Origin: Fusarium oxysporum f. sp. lycopersici 4287
Taxonomy: Eukaryota > Ascomycota > Sordariomycetes > Hypocreales > Nectriaceae
DNA: 64,000 nt
Direction of reading: 5' to 3'
NCBI RefSeq assembly: GCF_000149955.1
Contig: NC_030994.1
Coordinates: 3,240,702-3,304,701 of the forward strand
The notes beneath the pieces are model-generated. The model saw nothing but the letters and a program-made list of their open reading frames with translations, was not told where the DNA came from and made no database searches. Positions within the stretch are counted from its first letter, which is position 1; each line of letters begins with the position of its first letter. Shown here piece after piece: positions 1-10,926 of this stretch. The position numbers and the translations under genes are program-made.

Positions 1-1363
1 ACATAAGGACTTGTAGTATCCTGTGGCAATGACTTGCTTTAATACGGGATCAGGTTCGGAAAGACCTTAGAGCGACGTCGTAAACTCAGCCTAGCCCCGA
101 CTTTGCGCACAATTGCACCTCCTTATGATACAGGAAATATTCCTCGCCATAACCCACGAGTGAAAGAATATCTTAGGGATTGGTTTGCAGTTAGCATATA
201 GATACAGCATTTACTAGGTAATACTTTAGGGAACATGAGTCCAAAAGCCCGAGGCTCAAGCCCCACCTTATCTCTAAACAGTTCACCTTTTCTGGCATCT
301 GGCTCAAATCATAGGATTTCTAACATCCCTGACTAATAAATATTCAACTGCAGAGGCAAAGATATGACACCTAGATGTATGGTTTCAGATATGGTTTTGG
401 AGAGCTGATTCGCAATCTCGGCGCTAAGGTCTATGGTAGGGGAGTAACGGGTGACTGATAGAATGCTGTCTTTAATCATGGACTCGTTGTCTACTATAGC
501 AATATAGACACCGCTTTCTAGAGATCCCAAAAGTCAACAGCTTAAACCAAAACTTAGCCAGTTAATAAGTTCAACTTATAGATCTCGTATATACTCATAC
601 TGCAGCAGTTCGGATGTTGGAAGATGTGAAAGGTTTAACCCTGCTGCGTAAGCTATTTTAATTACATCGAGGTTAGCTACTACTGATAATTCCCCGCATC
701 CTTCTTTTAGGCTTTACCCTCGCACAGCCCTTTTTAATCCATACTGCGGTTTCTTGTACAAGCATTAGCTATAAGGAAAGATCGATCGATGTCGGGAACT
801 CTGTATCTGCCTCTTCAGCAAGGCCTTCGTCACCCTGATGATGCCAAGCCACATGTAATGGAATTTGGGACTGATGCAAGCATTCAGATAATCTTGACAC
901 AGCCCATATACACTTAGAGCGCCTTGGAAGTAGCTTGGCATAATTTAAAGTAGCCTTTAAAGCGCCCAGGAGTTGCCGGGACACGTCATCTTGCATTTTG
1001 TGATAACCTATCAGGCTGTCTCACATCATGGTCTCAGTTTGGCCAGTAATAATAACCCACGAGACCAACATAAATCAGCCTGGATTACATTTTTACGCGC
1101 CACAGTCGTCACTCGACGCCCGGCTACAGAGCACAAATTAAGAACAAGAAGCTTAGTTACCCTCCCTTATAGGATAGCTCGAATTCCAGGATCATTAGTA
1201 TTATTCTACTACTACTCCCTGAAAGTCTACATCTGAAATCAGTTCAGTTCAGCTTTAATAGACACTTTAGAATCGACAAAGCTCACTATATATAAGTGCT
1301 TTCGGGGAACGAAGTAAGCTTGCTTTGCCCCTACCTTAACCATACACCTCGGCATCTGCTATT
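1..1363. other. Intergenic, no supported gene
   Basis: No open frame here has a recognisable domain or convincing splicing. The short frames on both strands look like chance. The only element I can point to is a TATA-like stretch (TATATATAAG at 1287-1296), about 70 bases before the start of the HET gene downstream. Confidence 0.5.
1287..1296 (+). promoter_or_regulatory. TATA-like box of the HET gene
   Basis: TATATATAAG lies about 70 bases upstream of the ATG at 1364, a usual place for a fungal core promoter element. The assignment rests on position and sequence only. Confidence 0.4.
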
Positions 1364-3539
1364 ATGGCTAGATACCAATACAGCAGCCTTGACACGAAAG
1401 TAAATGAGATTCGCCTCATTAAGCTAATGCCTGGCCTACCAGGCCAAAAAATAACATTCAAGATTTTCCATACCTCAGTTATTCGTGGACTCATTGCAAA
1501 GCCCAAAACAGATCCTCGCATGGAAGTGGAGGAATTGGAGAAGACAGTTACGAAAGAATGGATAGTCAAAGAAACATTGGAGGGCCGCTACCTATTCCTA
1601 CACCTCAAAGAACCAAAGAACTCTTGGGATCATCCCGACCCCGGAGTAGACCCTTCGCTTTACTGTCTACCTAAGAATGAGGAGGTCGTAAGCACTCAGC
1701 AAGAGTATGATGCATTATCATACGTGTGGGGTTCGACGAATGAAAATATCGAGGTCCAGATACAGACAGAGTCTGACAGATCATGTACGTTAATGATTGG
1801 GGCTAACCTGGCAGACGCGTTGGAGCACCTCCGGTACCCCGATAAGGCCCGAACTATATGGATAGATGCAATCTGCATCAATCAAGACGACATACAGGAG
1901 CGAAATTCCCAGGTACCCCAGATGAGAAGCATATACTCACTCGCCAAAAGCGTAATTGTATGGCTCGGCCCAGATGCAGACGGAAGCGGCCATGCTTTGC
2001 ATACCCTGGTCTACTTTGCCGCTCAAGTTGAATTTTCCATCGATGAGACGTACGGAGACGCCCCCGGAGCTCAAGAGAAGACATGGTGGGATCCGAGGGT
2101 GCCGTTGCCTTGGAATAAAGAGACCTGGGCATCGATAACTGCCCTATTCCAACGTCCATATTTCCGCCGAGTGTGGGTCTTGCAGGAAGTTATGCTTGCG
2201 TCAAATGCCATTGTTCAGTGCGGCTATGATACGGCTCCATGGACGAGTGTCCGGAAGGCCATGCTAGTCTTGGTGGAGAAACCCGCCCTTGAACCCGAGC
2301 TTTTCGAGTTTCTCAATAGGTACCGAAGTGGCATTCTTGCGGAAGTGGCGCGAAACGTCCCACGAATCCTACTATGGGCGAGATCACGACAGTGTACAGA
2401 CCCAAGAGATAGGGTCTACGGTTTATTGGGCCTCATGTGTCCCTCGATTCCCAAGCTCATAGGCCCAAACTATGATGAGCCTTTGTGCCATACATATCGG
2501 AAGATGGCCCTCGCTCACATCCAAATAACTCAGCGTCTATCTATCCTCCGATGCTGTGAGCTAGACAACAACGCCAACAGGAATTGGCCTTCATGGGTTC
2601 CCGACTGGACCGTCGCCCAGAATAGTCTGTTCGGCTTCCGTAAGGGTCACTCAAGACAGCCTTCTGCTCATACTGCTTCGCAGGCGCGATATATCGATGC
2701 GAACATCCTCGAGGTGGTTGGAATCCAGTGTGCAAGCCTGAGCGCTGTGAGATACGTCTCCTCCGCAACCGAGATGTTTGGGGCGCTGTCGAGTTGGACG
2801 CCCGGAGACTTACGCCTAAAGTCCTACCCTGGTGGAGGCTCCTTGTTCGATGCTTTCTGGGAAGCCGTTACCAAGGGGCGAGTGCACGATCGCTATGTGC
2901 GCAATACCTACTATCCCACTGTGGCGGATCTGCGAATTCGCTGTCAAGCGGCTGTGGCTGGAGAGGATTCCTTTGACAAGATCTTCCATCTATTCAAGGA
3001 AGAACTTGATACCGAAAGAACATGGCTCATTTTGACAAATGAAGGATATCTTGGTGTCGTGATGTCGGAGCCACAGCAGGGTTAGTGGTCAAATATAAGC
3101 GTCCTATCTAGCTAACTTTAGACCAGATGATCGCGTGTTCATCTTACTCGGAAGTGATGTTCCACTTCTACTCAGACCTACCGGAGAGGGAACATTTCTC
3201 GTAGTTGGCCAGTGTTTTGTGCCAGGGTTGATGGATGCGGAAGCAATCTTAGGGCCACTCCCGCAGGGATGGACGATACAGATGCGTCACAGCTACAATG
3301 GTAGAGAGGCAACTTGGTTTATTAACACATTGTCAGGTTTGGAAACGATTGAGGACCCACGTCTTCCTATATTGCCTCCTGACTGGGATGTTATCCATCG
3401 AAGGAGTGGCCCAGATGATCCGGACTTCTTAAGAAACTTTCGAAATAACGTAACAGGAGAGGTTATTAATCATGACCCTAGGGTACTTTCTATGCTCAAT
3501 AGTCGTGATATGCCGTTAAGAAGGATTCAGTTGATATAA
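1364..3539 (+). CDS. HET-domain protein with two C-terminal WW-like repeats
   Basis: Two exons, 1364-3080 and 3127-3539, give 709 residues. The 46-nt intron (GTTAGT...CTAAC...CCAG) is needed to join GVVMSEPQQ to DDRVFILLG in phase. The heterokaryon-incompatibility domain (Pfam HET family) occupies about residues 115-280, with DALSYVWG, the block IWIDAICINQDD, and RRVWVLQEV. HET domains are tied to allorecognition and programmed cell death in filamentous fungi, but the partner of this one is unknown. Oddity: the last ~95 residues contain two units resembling a WW domain. Unit 1 is about 617-652, with LPQGW, then WFIN, then IEDPRL. Unit 2 is about 655-692, with LPPDW and ending HDPRV. In both, the second Trp of WW is replaced. 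Same-strand intact frame. HET identification is very firm; the WW reading is inference from residue pattern. Confidence 0.9.
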
Positions 3540-5195
3540 GTAGATTGAGATTTATTATTTAAACGCATGATTCTTATTATTGAGATTACCGATCTACGTG
3601 TAATGCCTGATGCGGACACAAAGGTGGACCGCTTCAGAGGCAATCCCTGGTGCCGTTAAGAAATGGATTGACCAAGCCTTATTGCACTACAGCGTATAGA
3701 CGAAGAAGTAGACTGTGCCAGTGGTGACCTTTTTCGTAACAATGTCAACTCTGCTTCAATCGCCCTCGAGAGATAACCAAGATCCCCAGGAAATAGCGGT
3801 CCCAACGAGGGGTAGTTTCGCACTCTTTAGGGATAGCCTCTTTCATCGTGAGAGCCCAAGTCATGCAGCTTTTTGGTGCAGTCAGAAGCAGAGCTATCGC
3901 GGTTTGAGTCGAGAAAGCTCTAGAGCTTGACGCTGTTAGTCTATGTAGCGGTCTTTGAGATGAAATGCGTGCTGAAGGTATAACCATATCCTGATCAGTA
4001 CTAGTGCGTTCTAATTGTTTCCGTGCTTGATGATGCCGGAGTATTTCTTTCTAGGGCCTGTTTATGATGAATTAAGTGTTGTTCTTCTTGAGAGAGACGG
4101 TCAGATCGTGTCACGCATTTAATGCTGACTTGGCGTATCGGACTCCGAAGCACCAATATTTTGCACATGCAGTTAAAGAAACATGACGCAAATGAGGCGA
4201 CGATTTGTGTATAATTCAAGACGATTATTGCGAGGATTGCCCTAGTGTCCTCCATATGATAACTCGTTGATACGCAATGGCTTATGATGCGTGCTCCGAA
4301 GCTTGTAATTAGATCTCGTAGATTTTATCAAGGTTGGGTCCAGAGCTAATGCAAGCTTTACTCCATTCCCGCGATAGCCTCTTCTTCAGGAAGCTAAAAT
4401 TTGCTGAGAGGCGTTGAGAGGCGTCGAGCGGCGCTGAATCACAAATTCTCTTGGTGCTTTGCTAGCAGCGGGAGCTCCCGTAACCAGTACTACGCTATAT
4501 AGTTAAAAGTGTTTCAAAAAGATTCGAGGCAGACCTGTATACCTTATTTATGGCACAAAGGAGCAATAAGGGGCCATACTCTCTTGGCCGTGCTGGACTT
4601 CACGAGATTCTCCGATACACGCAGATTGGTCGGTCAACAATTGTGTTGGTGAATTTCCAAACCAACAACATTCCACTTTTTAAATGCGTTGGTTGCTGTC
4701 CGTACTGTCCCTGGACTAAGGAGCACGTTGGCAAAAGAGAAATGTGGGCATTTGCTGAGTACATGGCGCTTATCTTGATCAATCCACTTATGGGCTCCCG
4801 ATTGTTAGCAGCCGGGTACCTCATGTTTCCCGTATCCAGCTCCTTGTCGAGAAAAATACAGGGGTTAGCTTTTTCGTTGGCTCTACTCTGGTAGCGTTTC
4901 GATAGCGTCCAACTAGTTTGAGTACAAAACACAAGTCAAGTCTAGCCATTTCAATAGTCTTTCAGGTGCCCCTGACTAGAGGTTTCCATTGCAGCCGAGG
5001 ACATCTAAAAAAGTAAAGCTCGGCTACAATATGCGTGATAAAGCCGCTGAGTAGTGCGGCCTGCTTTCATGTATTTATCTCTTCGTTCTCCTCGATTGTA
5101 AACTCTAGACTTTTGACATTATTTTCTCTTGCTTTGAACCTGGGACACATACACTCTTTTGATCTCAATTATCAACACCGGTCGTTACACTCGAA
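3540..5195. other. Intergenic with a short tandem decamer
   Basis: About 1.65 kb without a supported gene. Frames of up to 114 codons around 4550-4930 lie opposite each other on both strands and show no domain or signal. A three-copy 10-bp repeat is listed separately at 4406-4435. Confidence 0.5.
4406..4435. repeat. Three-copy degenerate 10-bp tandem repeat
   Basis: GAGAGGCGTT, GAGAGGCGTC and GAGCGGCGCT follow each other without spacers. Copies 1 and 2 differ at one base. It is non-coding and lies in an otherwise featureless intergenic stretch. Confidence 0.6.
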
Positions 5196-5842
5196 ATGAT
5201 CCGCAACACTCTCGTTCTTGCTGCACTAGCAGCCACTGCCGTTGCCGGACCTTGCAAACCCGGCAGTTCTTCCACCAAGCTTCTGTCGACCACGATCGGG
5301 TCGACCGAGACGTCCTATTTTGAGACTTCCATCACCGAAGCAACATCCTCTGCAGCCGTCACTGAGACCGTCCCTTCCATCGCCAGCTCGGATGCGACCA
5401 CCACAGCCGAAGTCACCACTACCTCAGGCTCCGAGTCAACAACAACTTCAGCAGATGTCTGTGTGCAAAGCCTTGCCGCACCGAATGGCGAGCCTCGGTT
5501 TACAGATCGGTTGGCTGACTGCCAGGAATTCAACATAGTCACAGTCAGCTCGTACGAAGTGTAGGTAGCATCCATATCAATTAGTAGAAAACCAGCTGAC
5601 AATCCTCCAGGACTCTGACAGCGTATAAGCGTGGGAATGTTATAACCATCCCTACAAATGCGATTGTCCGTCGTGCCGAGGGCGAAGCGGCAACGACTAT
5701 CCTGCCGACTGGTACCCCAGCTTATGCTACGTACTGCGATAGTCCAGCAGCATACTATGAGGCTTGCTCTGAGCTTGGCGTCACTGCGTTCACAACTACA
5801 ATTCCAGAGCCCACGACTACTGAAGTTATTATTACTGATTAG
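5196..5842 (+). CDS. Small secreted Ser/Thr-rich protein
   Basis: Exons 5196-5560 and 5611-5842 give 198 residues. The 50-nt intron (GTAGGT...CCAG) splits a Val codon, and the frame then runs VTLTAYKRGNVITIP to the stop. The first 17 residues (MIRNTLVLAALAATAVA) are a clear signal peptide. A low-complexity Ser/Thr stretch, about residues 25-88, is likely O-glycosylated. The remainder is a cysteine-containing C-terminal part (cysteines near DVCVQ, ADCQEF, TYCDSP and EACSEL). I do not recognise a named family. The layout of signal peptide, Ser/Thr linker and a few cysteines suits an extracellular or cell-wall protein. No membrane anchor is visible after residue 20. Confidence 0.8.
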
Positions 5843-6885
5843 ATGCCTGTGGCCTTGAGTAAGGCTTAATGGCTTAACTTTACGTTATATAATAATTACC
5901 TTTATTTCACATAATAATCTTTTATATATATATTTATCGCCCCTGCAAAGCGGTAGGGAGGTAACTATAACCTGGATTATACTTTTACTAGACTGTGCTC
6001 CTTTCTTTAACTCTTATTTCACTCTTAGCACGAGGGTGAAGAGGACGCATTGTAATTTAGACTTCGAGAAGGATATGTCCAAGACGAGAAACTCGAGTCC
6101 AAACTTGTTTATTTGGTAGATTGGTAACAGGGTATAATGCTTGCTAAGCATGTCACCGCAATCTGGAGACTAAATATATAGTCTGGGTCGTGCTATTCAA
6201 AATGCGAGTATCACTTCCTGGGCGCACTGTTTCCCTGTCCCATCTGCAATGCTGTATACAAGTTATATCTCGGCGTTGGCAGCCGTAAGCCAATCCCAGT
6301 GGAATAGCCTGCCATCAGTTGGCAGAGAAAACACTATACCCACAATACCCCTCACGCCAAGCCAGCTTCTCTTAACCAACATTCTTTCTTTTCTCACCGT
6401 CACTTGCCCTCATTCCAAGTTTAGCCTATATCGATGCTTCGGGTCGCCCGCCTGCTAACTTTATTCTGACGACAGTATGCCAGCCGTTTGTATACCGGGA
6501 TTCAACCCGCCCGACTAACGTGACATCCGACGCGTTCTCGACTCTATGCCAAGCGTGTCTTCTGCATCACCCCATACAGCAAGGGGTATGGCTTAAATTG
6601 GCACTTTTAGCGATCAAGGGCCTACCAACAACACAAACTCTCTACCTGCCAGTTACGGGAGCATATGCCTGTAAGGTTTTCATCTTTTGGATAAATGCTT
6701 GGTCACAAGATGCACATTTTCCTACCCTCATTGCCCTCCACTTTTTGATATTCTACCTTATTTCTCTTAAAGCGTTGACTGCAGCTAGACTTGACCAGTT
6801 CTGTACTAAGTTTACTTACGGCCTATCCTGTTCTCGTTATCTCTACTACCTAGGTCCTTGTCGGTGCCCAATCTTATAGTACACA
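5843..6885. other. Intergenic, AT-rich 3' flank then promoter
   Basis: The first 100 bases are AT-rich (TTTTATATATATATTTATC near 5920), fitting a 3' end. The rest is pyrimidine-rich in places and probably carries the 5' untranslated region of the next gene. The 119-codon frame at 6520-6879 has no recognisable feature. Confidence 0.45.
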
Positions 6886-7392
6886 ATGAGTTCAGCTCTC
6901 CTACTCTCTCCTCTTAGCTGCGCCTTCTTCCACGCCATTCATGCGTTCGAGTTTACTGGCCCTGACTCGGCTCAGAAACTTGATCTCACTCAACCTATTA
7001 CAATCGAGTGGGGTGCCAACAATGGATCATTGAGCGAACCGAAGGCTCGCGCACTCGATCTCTGGTTCTATGCCCTTACCAGCGATGATAGCGGCCGGCT
7101 TGGCTGGGAACTTGACACCGATCTCCCGCTCTCGGCGGGCTTATACGAGTGGAACCCTGACACAGTCGTCAAAAGTCTCAAGGACAAGGACGTCTCGATC
7201 TCACCAGACGCGGTGCACGCCTTTGAGGCCAGGCTGCTCGACAATTCTGGGAGTAAACTATCAACAGTCGAGAGCGACAAGTACGCCGCTGAGGGATTTG
7301 ACTTTATCCGAAATAGTGGTGGCAAGAGGGCGCAAGCCAGGTTTTACACAGCTGCTGTAGCTTTTGCTATAGCTGGCTTGGTGCTTCTCTGA
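6886..7392 (+). CDS. GPI-anchored KRE9/KNH-like N-terminal domain protein
   Basis: Single exon, 168 residues. The N-terminal hydrophobic stretch ending near HAIHA is a signal peptide. The mature part starts FEFTGPDSAQKLDLTQ, then PITIEWG, LDLWFYAL and GLYEWNP. This is the pattern of the Kre9/Knh1 N-terminal domain in Ser/Thr-rich GPI-anchored fungal wall proteins. The C terminus is a small-residue site followed by a hydrophobic tail (YTAAVAFAIAGLVLL), which is a typical GPI-addition signal. The protein should sit on the outer plasma membrane or cell wall. Yeast relatives are linked to beta-1,6-glucan, but this short form lacks the long Ser/Thr region, so the exact role is open. Confidence 0.82.
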   Translation: MSSALLLSPLSCAFFHAIHAFEFTGPDSAQKLDLTQPITIEWGANNGSLSEPKARALDLWFYALTSDDSGRLGWELDTDLPLSAGLYEWNPDTVVKSLKDKDVSISPDAVHAFEARLLDNSGSKLSTVESDKYAAEGFDFIRNSGGKRAQARFYTAAVAFAIAGLVLL

Positions 7393-7558
7393 TAGAAGCT
7401 TGCTGGAGTGGGGAAGTAGTCGCGGGGCTTGGTTTAAGATGCAACAGTATAGACCAGAGAACAGTCATAAGTTGGGTTCAGACACGAGAAGTAGTACAGG
7501 CTTGATGTCTATTGTGACAGATAGTCATATCCCATGAGGATATAATAGGGTCAAACTA

Positions 7559-8554
7559 TTATTCAACAGTTGCCAGTAATGACAACTCCAACCCCGTCTC
7601 AATCAATCCTACTCCAGCTAGAACTAGAAATGGAACCTCTCTGGTAGTACGATCCGGATCATTGACAGTTTCGCAATATGCAAGACTACTTACTTCACCT
7701 AGTATACTACCAACCTCCATCAGAATAGCTGCTGTCCGGTTGGAACTAGCAGAACCATGACTCAGCTCATAGTGACCCGCAGTGACGAACAACCCCCAGT
7801 ACCCAACAACAACATTAACCAAGGCCCCCATGCCGCGTTTATCGAGAGCAGGAAAGCCTCTGTTGGTGCCATCAGCTTTCATATACTTCTTGAGAACACG
7901 ACCGGCTACAACCTTCACAGCAATGTTCCTATAATGCATAGCCTTGAGAACCTCGTTTGATATGGGATCTTGGGGTACAGCGAATCCAGCAATAATGTGA
8001 CAAGCGATATGCAAATAATTTAGAACTGACATGGGCCCACTGAATGAGTTCTGCTTGCTCTCTGAAGAACCATCAGCCTCAAGAGGGATGACAAATACAT
8101 TCAGGAGATCAACGGTACCTCCGATGCTGTGCAAGCAGAGGTAAATACTCTTCTTTGTCGAAGCACTCATTTCTTTAGGCGCTGACCAGAGGTATGAAGC
8201 GGCGCGTGAGTAACAGGAAAGCTCTTCTTGGGGAGGCGGCTGGCCCAGAATGGTTTGGAGTGTATGCCAGCTATCGGCATTGATGAGGGCATTCACATCG
8301 TCGTTGTCGGGGAATGGGGCGCTGTCACGGGCGATCTTGTACACGACTTTATAAGCAACAGCGACTATCCAGCAGAAGAGATCTAACAGAGAAGGCTCGC
8401 CTATACCGAGATCACTGAGTATATCGGAAATGATTGGAATGTGAAACTTTGTGTCGAGGTTAGAGACCATATGTATTATGCAAGTGGAAAGACAAAGTAA
8501 AAAGAACCGTTTGCTATTTCGATACTGGTTCAACCAGTTCATTCTGGCTCCCAT
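7559..8554 (-). CDS. Unrecognised protein with hydrophobic segments
   Basis: Uninterrupted frame of 331 codons from the ATG at 8554; an alternative ATG at 8470 would give 303 residues. I do not recognise the family. Hydrophobic segments are visible near the N terminus (RFFLLCLSTCIIHMV), at about 60-72 (LLDLFCWIVAVAYKVV), in the middle (YLHIACHIIAGFAV), and at GALVNVVVGYWGLFVTAGH and FLVLAGVGLIETGLELSLL near the end, so a membrane protein is likely. The gene follows the PTH11-type receptor on the same strand. With the upstream ATG it would overlap that gene by 41 nt; with the downstream ATG the gap is 43 nt, so 8470 may be the true start. I found no splice sites joining the two into one protein. 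Confidence 0.6.
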   Translation of the reverse strand: MGARMNWLNQYRNSKRFFLLCLSTCIIHMVSNLDTKFHIPIISDILSDLGIGEPSLLDLFCWIVAVAYKVVYKIARDSAPFPDNDDVNALINADSWHTLQTILGQPPPQEELSCYSRAASYLWSAPKEMSASTKKSIYLCLHSIGGTVDLLNVFVIPLEADGSSESKQNSFSGPMSVLNYLHIACHIIAGFAVPQDPISNEVLKAMHYRNIAVKVVAGRVLKKYMKADGTNRGFPALDKRGMGALVNVVVGYWGLFVTAGHYELSHGSASSNRTAAILMEVGSILGEVSSLAYCETVNDPDRTTREVPFLVLAGVGLIETGLELSLLATVE

Positions 8555-9736
8555 CCAGACTAACCATCAGGTTGCTATTTTGGATAAACTCCTTTTGCCC
8601 AGCACCGACACTCGAATGAGCATTAGCCTCCTTGTCTCCTTCGCCGTCAGTCATTTGTGGGTAAGTACCGCCTACAGTGGCACGACTCATGAAGGATTTG
8701 ACACGGAGAGCTAAGGGCTTGAAGAATGGCAGGCAGGAGCAAGAAATTGCAGACGTCAACTCGCCGAGAGACCAGAGCGCAGGGGTGACGTTCCACCAGG
8801 TCATGTCGGCGTCCATCTTAAGCCATCGCATCCGCGCGATGGAAATGCCCACAGTCCTATGTGCTTTCTGTTAGTGACTTCCGCTGATGGGTTTTATTTC
8901 TTATTGCTTAACTCACAGGAATCCGAGACTAAAAACGAATAACAAGTAGGCTTTCTGTCGACGTGGCAACTGGAGTCGCCACAGAGCTGGAATTGGCAGC
9001 GTGAGGATGAACAGGTCGCCGATCGAGTTGAAAACGCCATTGAACCACCACATTATGGTTATGTGTGGGACGCACTGCGCGTCAACGTTTGGGTCCCAGA
9101 CGCCTGCAAGAGGAATACACATAACAAAGACAAGGATGCAAACGCCGCTGCCCCAGAGTACAATCAGTACCATTGCTCCAATGCAGTAAGGCCGTAGTTT
9201 GGAGGCGGAGAGGAGCCGGTAGTAGTTGATTAGAAATGACATTTTGATAAAGAATAGGGATAGCATGTAGAAGAATACGGACACCCAAAAACACTGGGTT
9301 CGAGGTTAGCTGTGACTTTGCTTGAAGGAATACGGCCTGCGCTTACCCTTAGGTAGAGAATCTGATTTTTACTAGAAACTGTGGAAATATGCCTCCCCAG
9401 ACCAAATCGAGTCACTGATGCTGGTTAATTGTTATTCTCTGATGATAGGGTTGTAGTGGGACAAACTTGATGTTATTGCAGTACCACAAGCTATCATGGT
9501 CAACTTGCGAAAATTGTTAGTACTGGCACTTTTATTCCCTTCGGCGAGTTCCGTCAACCTACCAAAGACGCGATAGCGGCCATGTCGTCCAGTCTAAACT
9601 GCTTCACCATGGCTCGGCTTACGACGCGCAACACGACCATAAGCGTGGATGTGACCAAGAGGAAGGTGGCGACGCCAATAACCATGGACACTTTGCTATC
9701 ATCAGAATCCCGAAGGACCGACTCGTTGCCGGTCAT
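8514..9736 (-). CDS. PTH11-type (fungal rhodopsin-domain) receptor-like membrane protein
   Basis: Five exons (9736-9563, 9503-9467, 9420-9347, 9293-8917, 8856-8514) give 334 residues. The joins restore family features: RLDDMAAIASL in the first loop, GTAITSTSVTRFGLGRHI across two introns, CFWVSVFFYMLSLFFIKMSF, and SLGFLTVGISIARM at the last junction. WNVTPALWSLGELTSAI and the PFFKPL end of the seventh helix follow. The protein has seven predicted helices and then a polar cytosolic tail of about 60 residues. PTH11-like proteins are receptor-like membrane proteins implicated in surface sensing, but ligands are mostly unknown. The N-terminal CFEM domain of some relatives is absent. One exon is only 37 nt. 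Confidence 0.88.
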
Positions 9737-10639
9737 GAGGTTTCAATCACGTAACGTAAACTCGGCGGATCGCCAAAAGATGCGTGCTGATGCGGGAGGA
9801 CGATCCGGCCAAAACGGACAGGGAGCTTGGAAATAAAGAACGGGGCCAAGTGGGATTATGGGGAAGTCGGGGGATTTACCTGAGCTGTCGGGGCCTCGAC
9901 TGGGACAGCCCCCTATGAGAACTCAAATTAGGGCTGACGAATTCGTCATGGGCTGATTGGAATGCTGAGGTGTGGCTACTGGTCTAGTCATTGGCTTGGA
10001 AACGCCACATTTTTCCCCAATGGTTGAGTAGGACGCTGCGGGCAATAATCAAATCTCCTGGTAGAAAAGGAAGACCATGCCCATGGGAGAAGATTAGAGC
10101 ATATTAACAGCCAAAACTAGAAATAATAACACGAAACCCTTTGATTTGACAGACAACAATTCAGCTGGTGAGTGTAAGGTGCCGAACACTTGGCGAAGTT
10201 GGCCATTAAGCACGTCCGCCAGACAACAACAAAAGCAAAAACATAGCAATCTAGGGGAAGCAAGACAGCAAACTCGTGTATTATCATAGCGGGTCCATTA
10301 AAGGCAGTATTAAAGGAATATCATATCTAAGACTTATGCAACGTGACCGTTTCCTATCTGCGCAGCTATAGGCCATTTATTGCATCTCATTATAAGCATT
10401 GCTTTAGTCTCGGGTAGGCAGTGATGGAAGTTCTATAATTCGCCCCACTATTGAGCCATCACGATTTGACTACCAAAGTCCGGACGGCGTTAACACGGAA
10501 AGTCTGGATTAAATTTGTCATCAATGCTGACTAAGTGCCATTGGTCCAGGCTCAGAATGTGGATTTGCAAGCAGCCCCAGCAGCCACAGTGGCTAGTGCA
10601 GAGTACTGACAAATGGCGTCTTACTCAGCTAGGAAAAGT

Positions 10640-10662
10640 TTCAAGAAGCTTCTCGATGCTTC
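10640..10662 (+). promoter_or_regulatory. Five-unit heat-shock element
   Basis: Alternating units at exact 5-bp spacing: TTC (10640), GAA (10645), TTC (10650), GAT (10655, one mismatch to GAA), TTC (10660). This is the inverted nGAAn array bound by Hsf1 trimers. It lies about 265 bases before the ATG of the small heat-shock gene and 85 bases before a TATA-like box. Confidence 0.75.
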
Positions 10663-10746
10663 CAGCAAGATCATGGCAATTCGATATGGTGAGTAACAGC
10701 TTGCGCAAGAACGCGCTGCCTAAATGTGAATTGTAAAATATAGATG

Positions 10747-10753
10747 TATAAAT
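10747..10753 (+). promoter_or_regulatory. TATA-like box of the hsp gene
   Basis: TATAAAT, 174 bases upstream of the ATG at 10927 and downstream of the heat-shock element. The long pyrimidine/adenine leader after it is consistent with a 5' untranslated region. Confidence 0.4.
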
Positions 10754-10926
10754 GAATCACTTTCGACATCTTTGGTAGATTTCTTATTATCAGAATTCAA
10801 TATCTTCACTACTCATTCAATTCAAACAAAGCCCAGAAACACAAATCGCCTCCGCTCAGCCAATCAAAAGCCTGAACCATTATACCAATTACCTTTTACA
10901 ACTCACAACCAAAACACATCAACACA

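Larger units (their letters stand above)
9737..10926. other. Intergenic: receptor promoter and hsp promoter
   Basis: No coding frame is supported in this 1.2 kb stretch. It separates the divergently transcribed receptor and heat-shock genes. The hsp side holds a heat-shock element (10640-10662) and a TATA-like TATAAAT (10747-10753), both listed separately. Confidence 0.6.

Noticed and set aside
4550..4932. Overlapping 110-114 codon frames on both strands
   Set aside because: No domain, signal peptide or splice support; opposite frames open by chance.
6520..6879. 119-codon plus-strand frame before the KRE9-like gene
   Set aside because: No conserved feature; more likely leader/promoter sequence of the gene at 6886.
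9285..9310. GGTTCGAGG (B-box-like) near an exon edge
   Set aside because: Lies in an intron of the receptor gene and cannot fold as a tRNA with the surrounding bases.
7559..9736. Fusion of the PTH11-type receptor with the downstream unknown frame
   Set aside because: The receptor ends with a normal polar tail and stop at 8514, and no donor/acceptor pair links the frames in phase.
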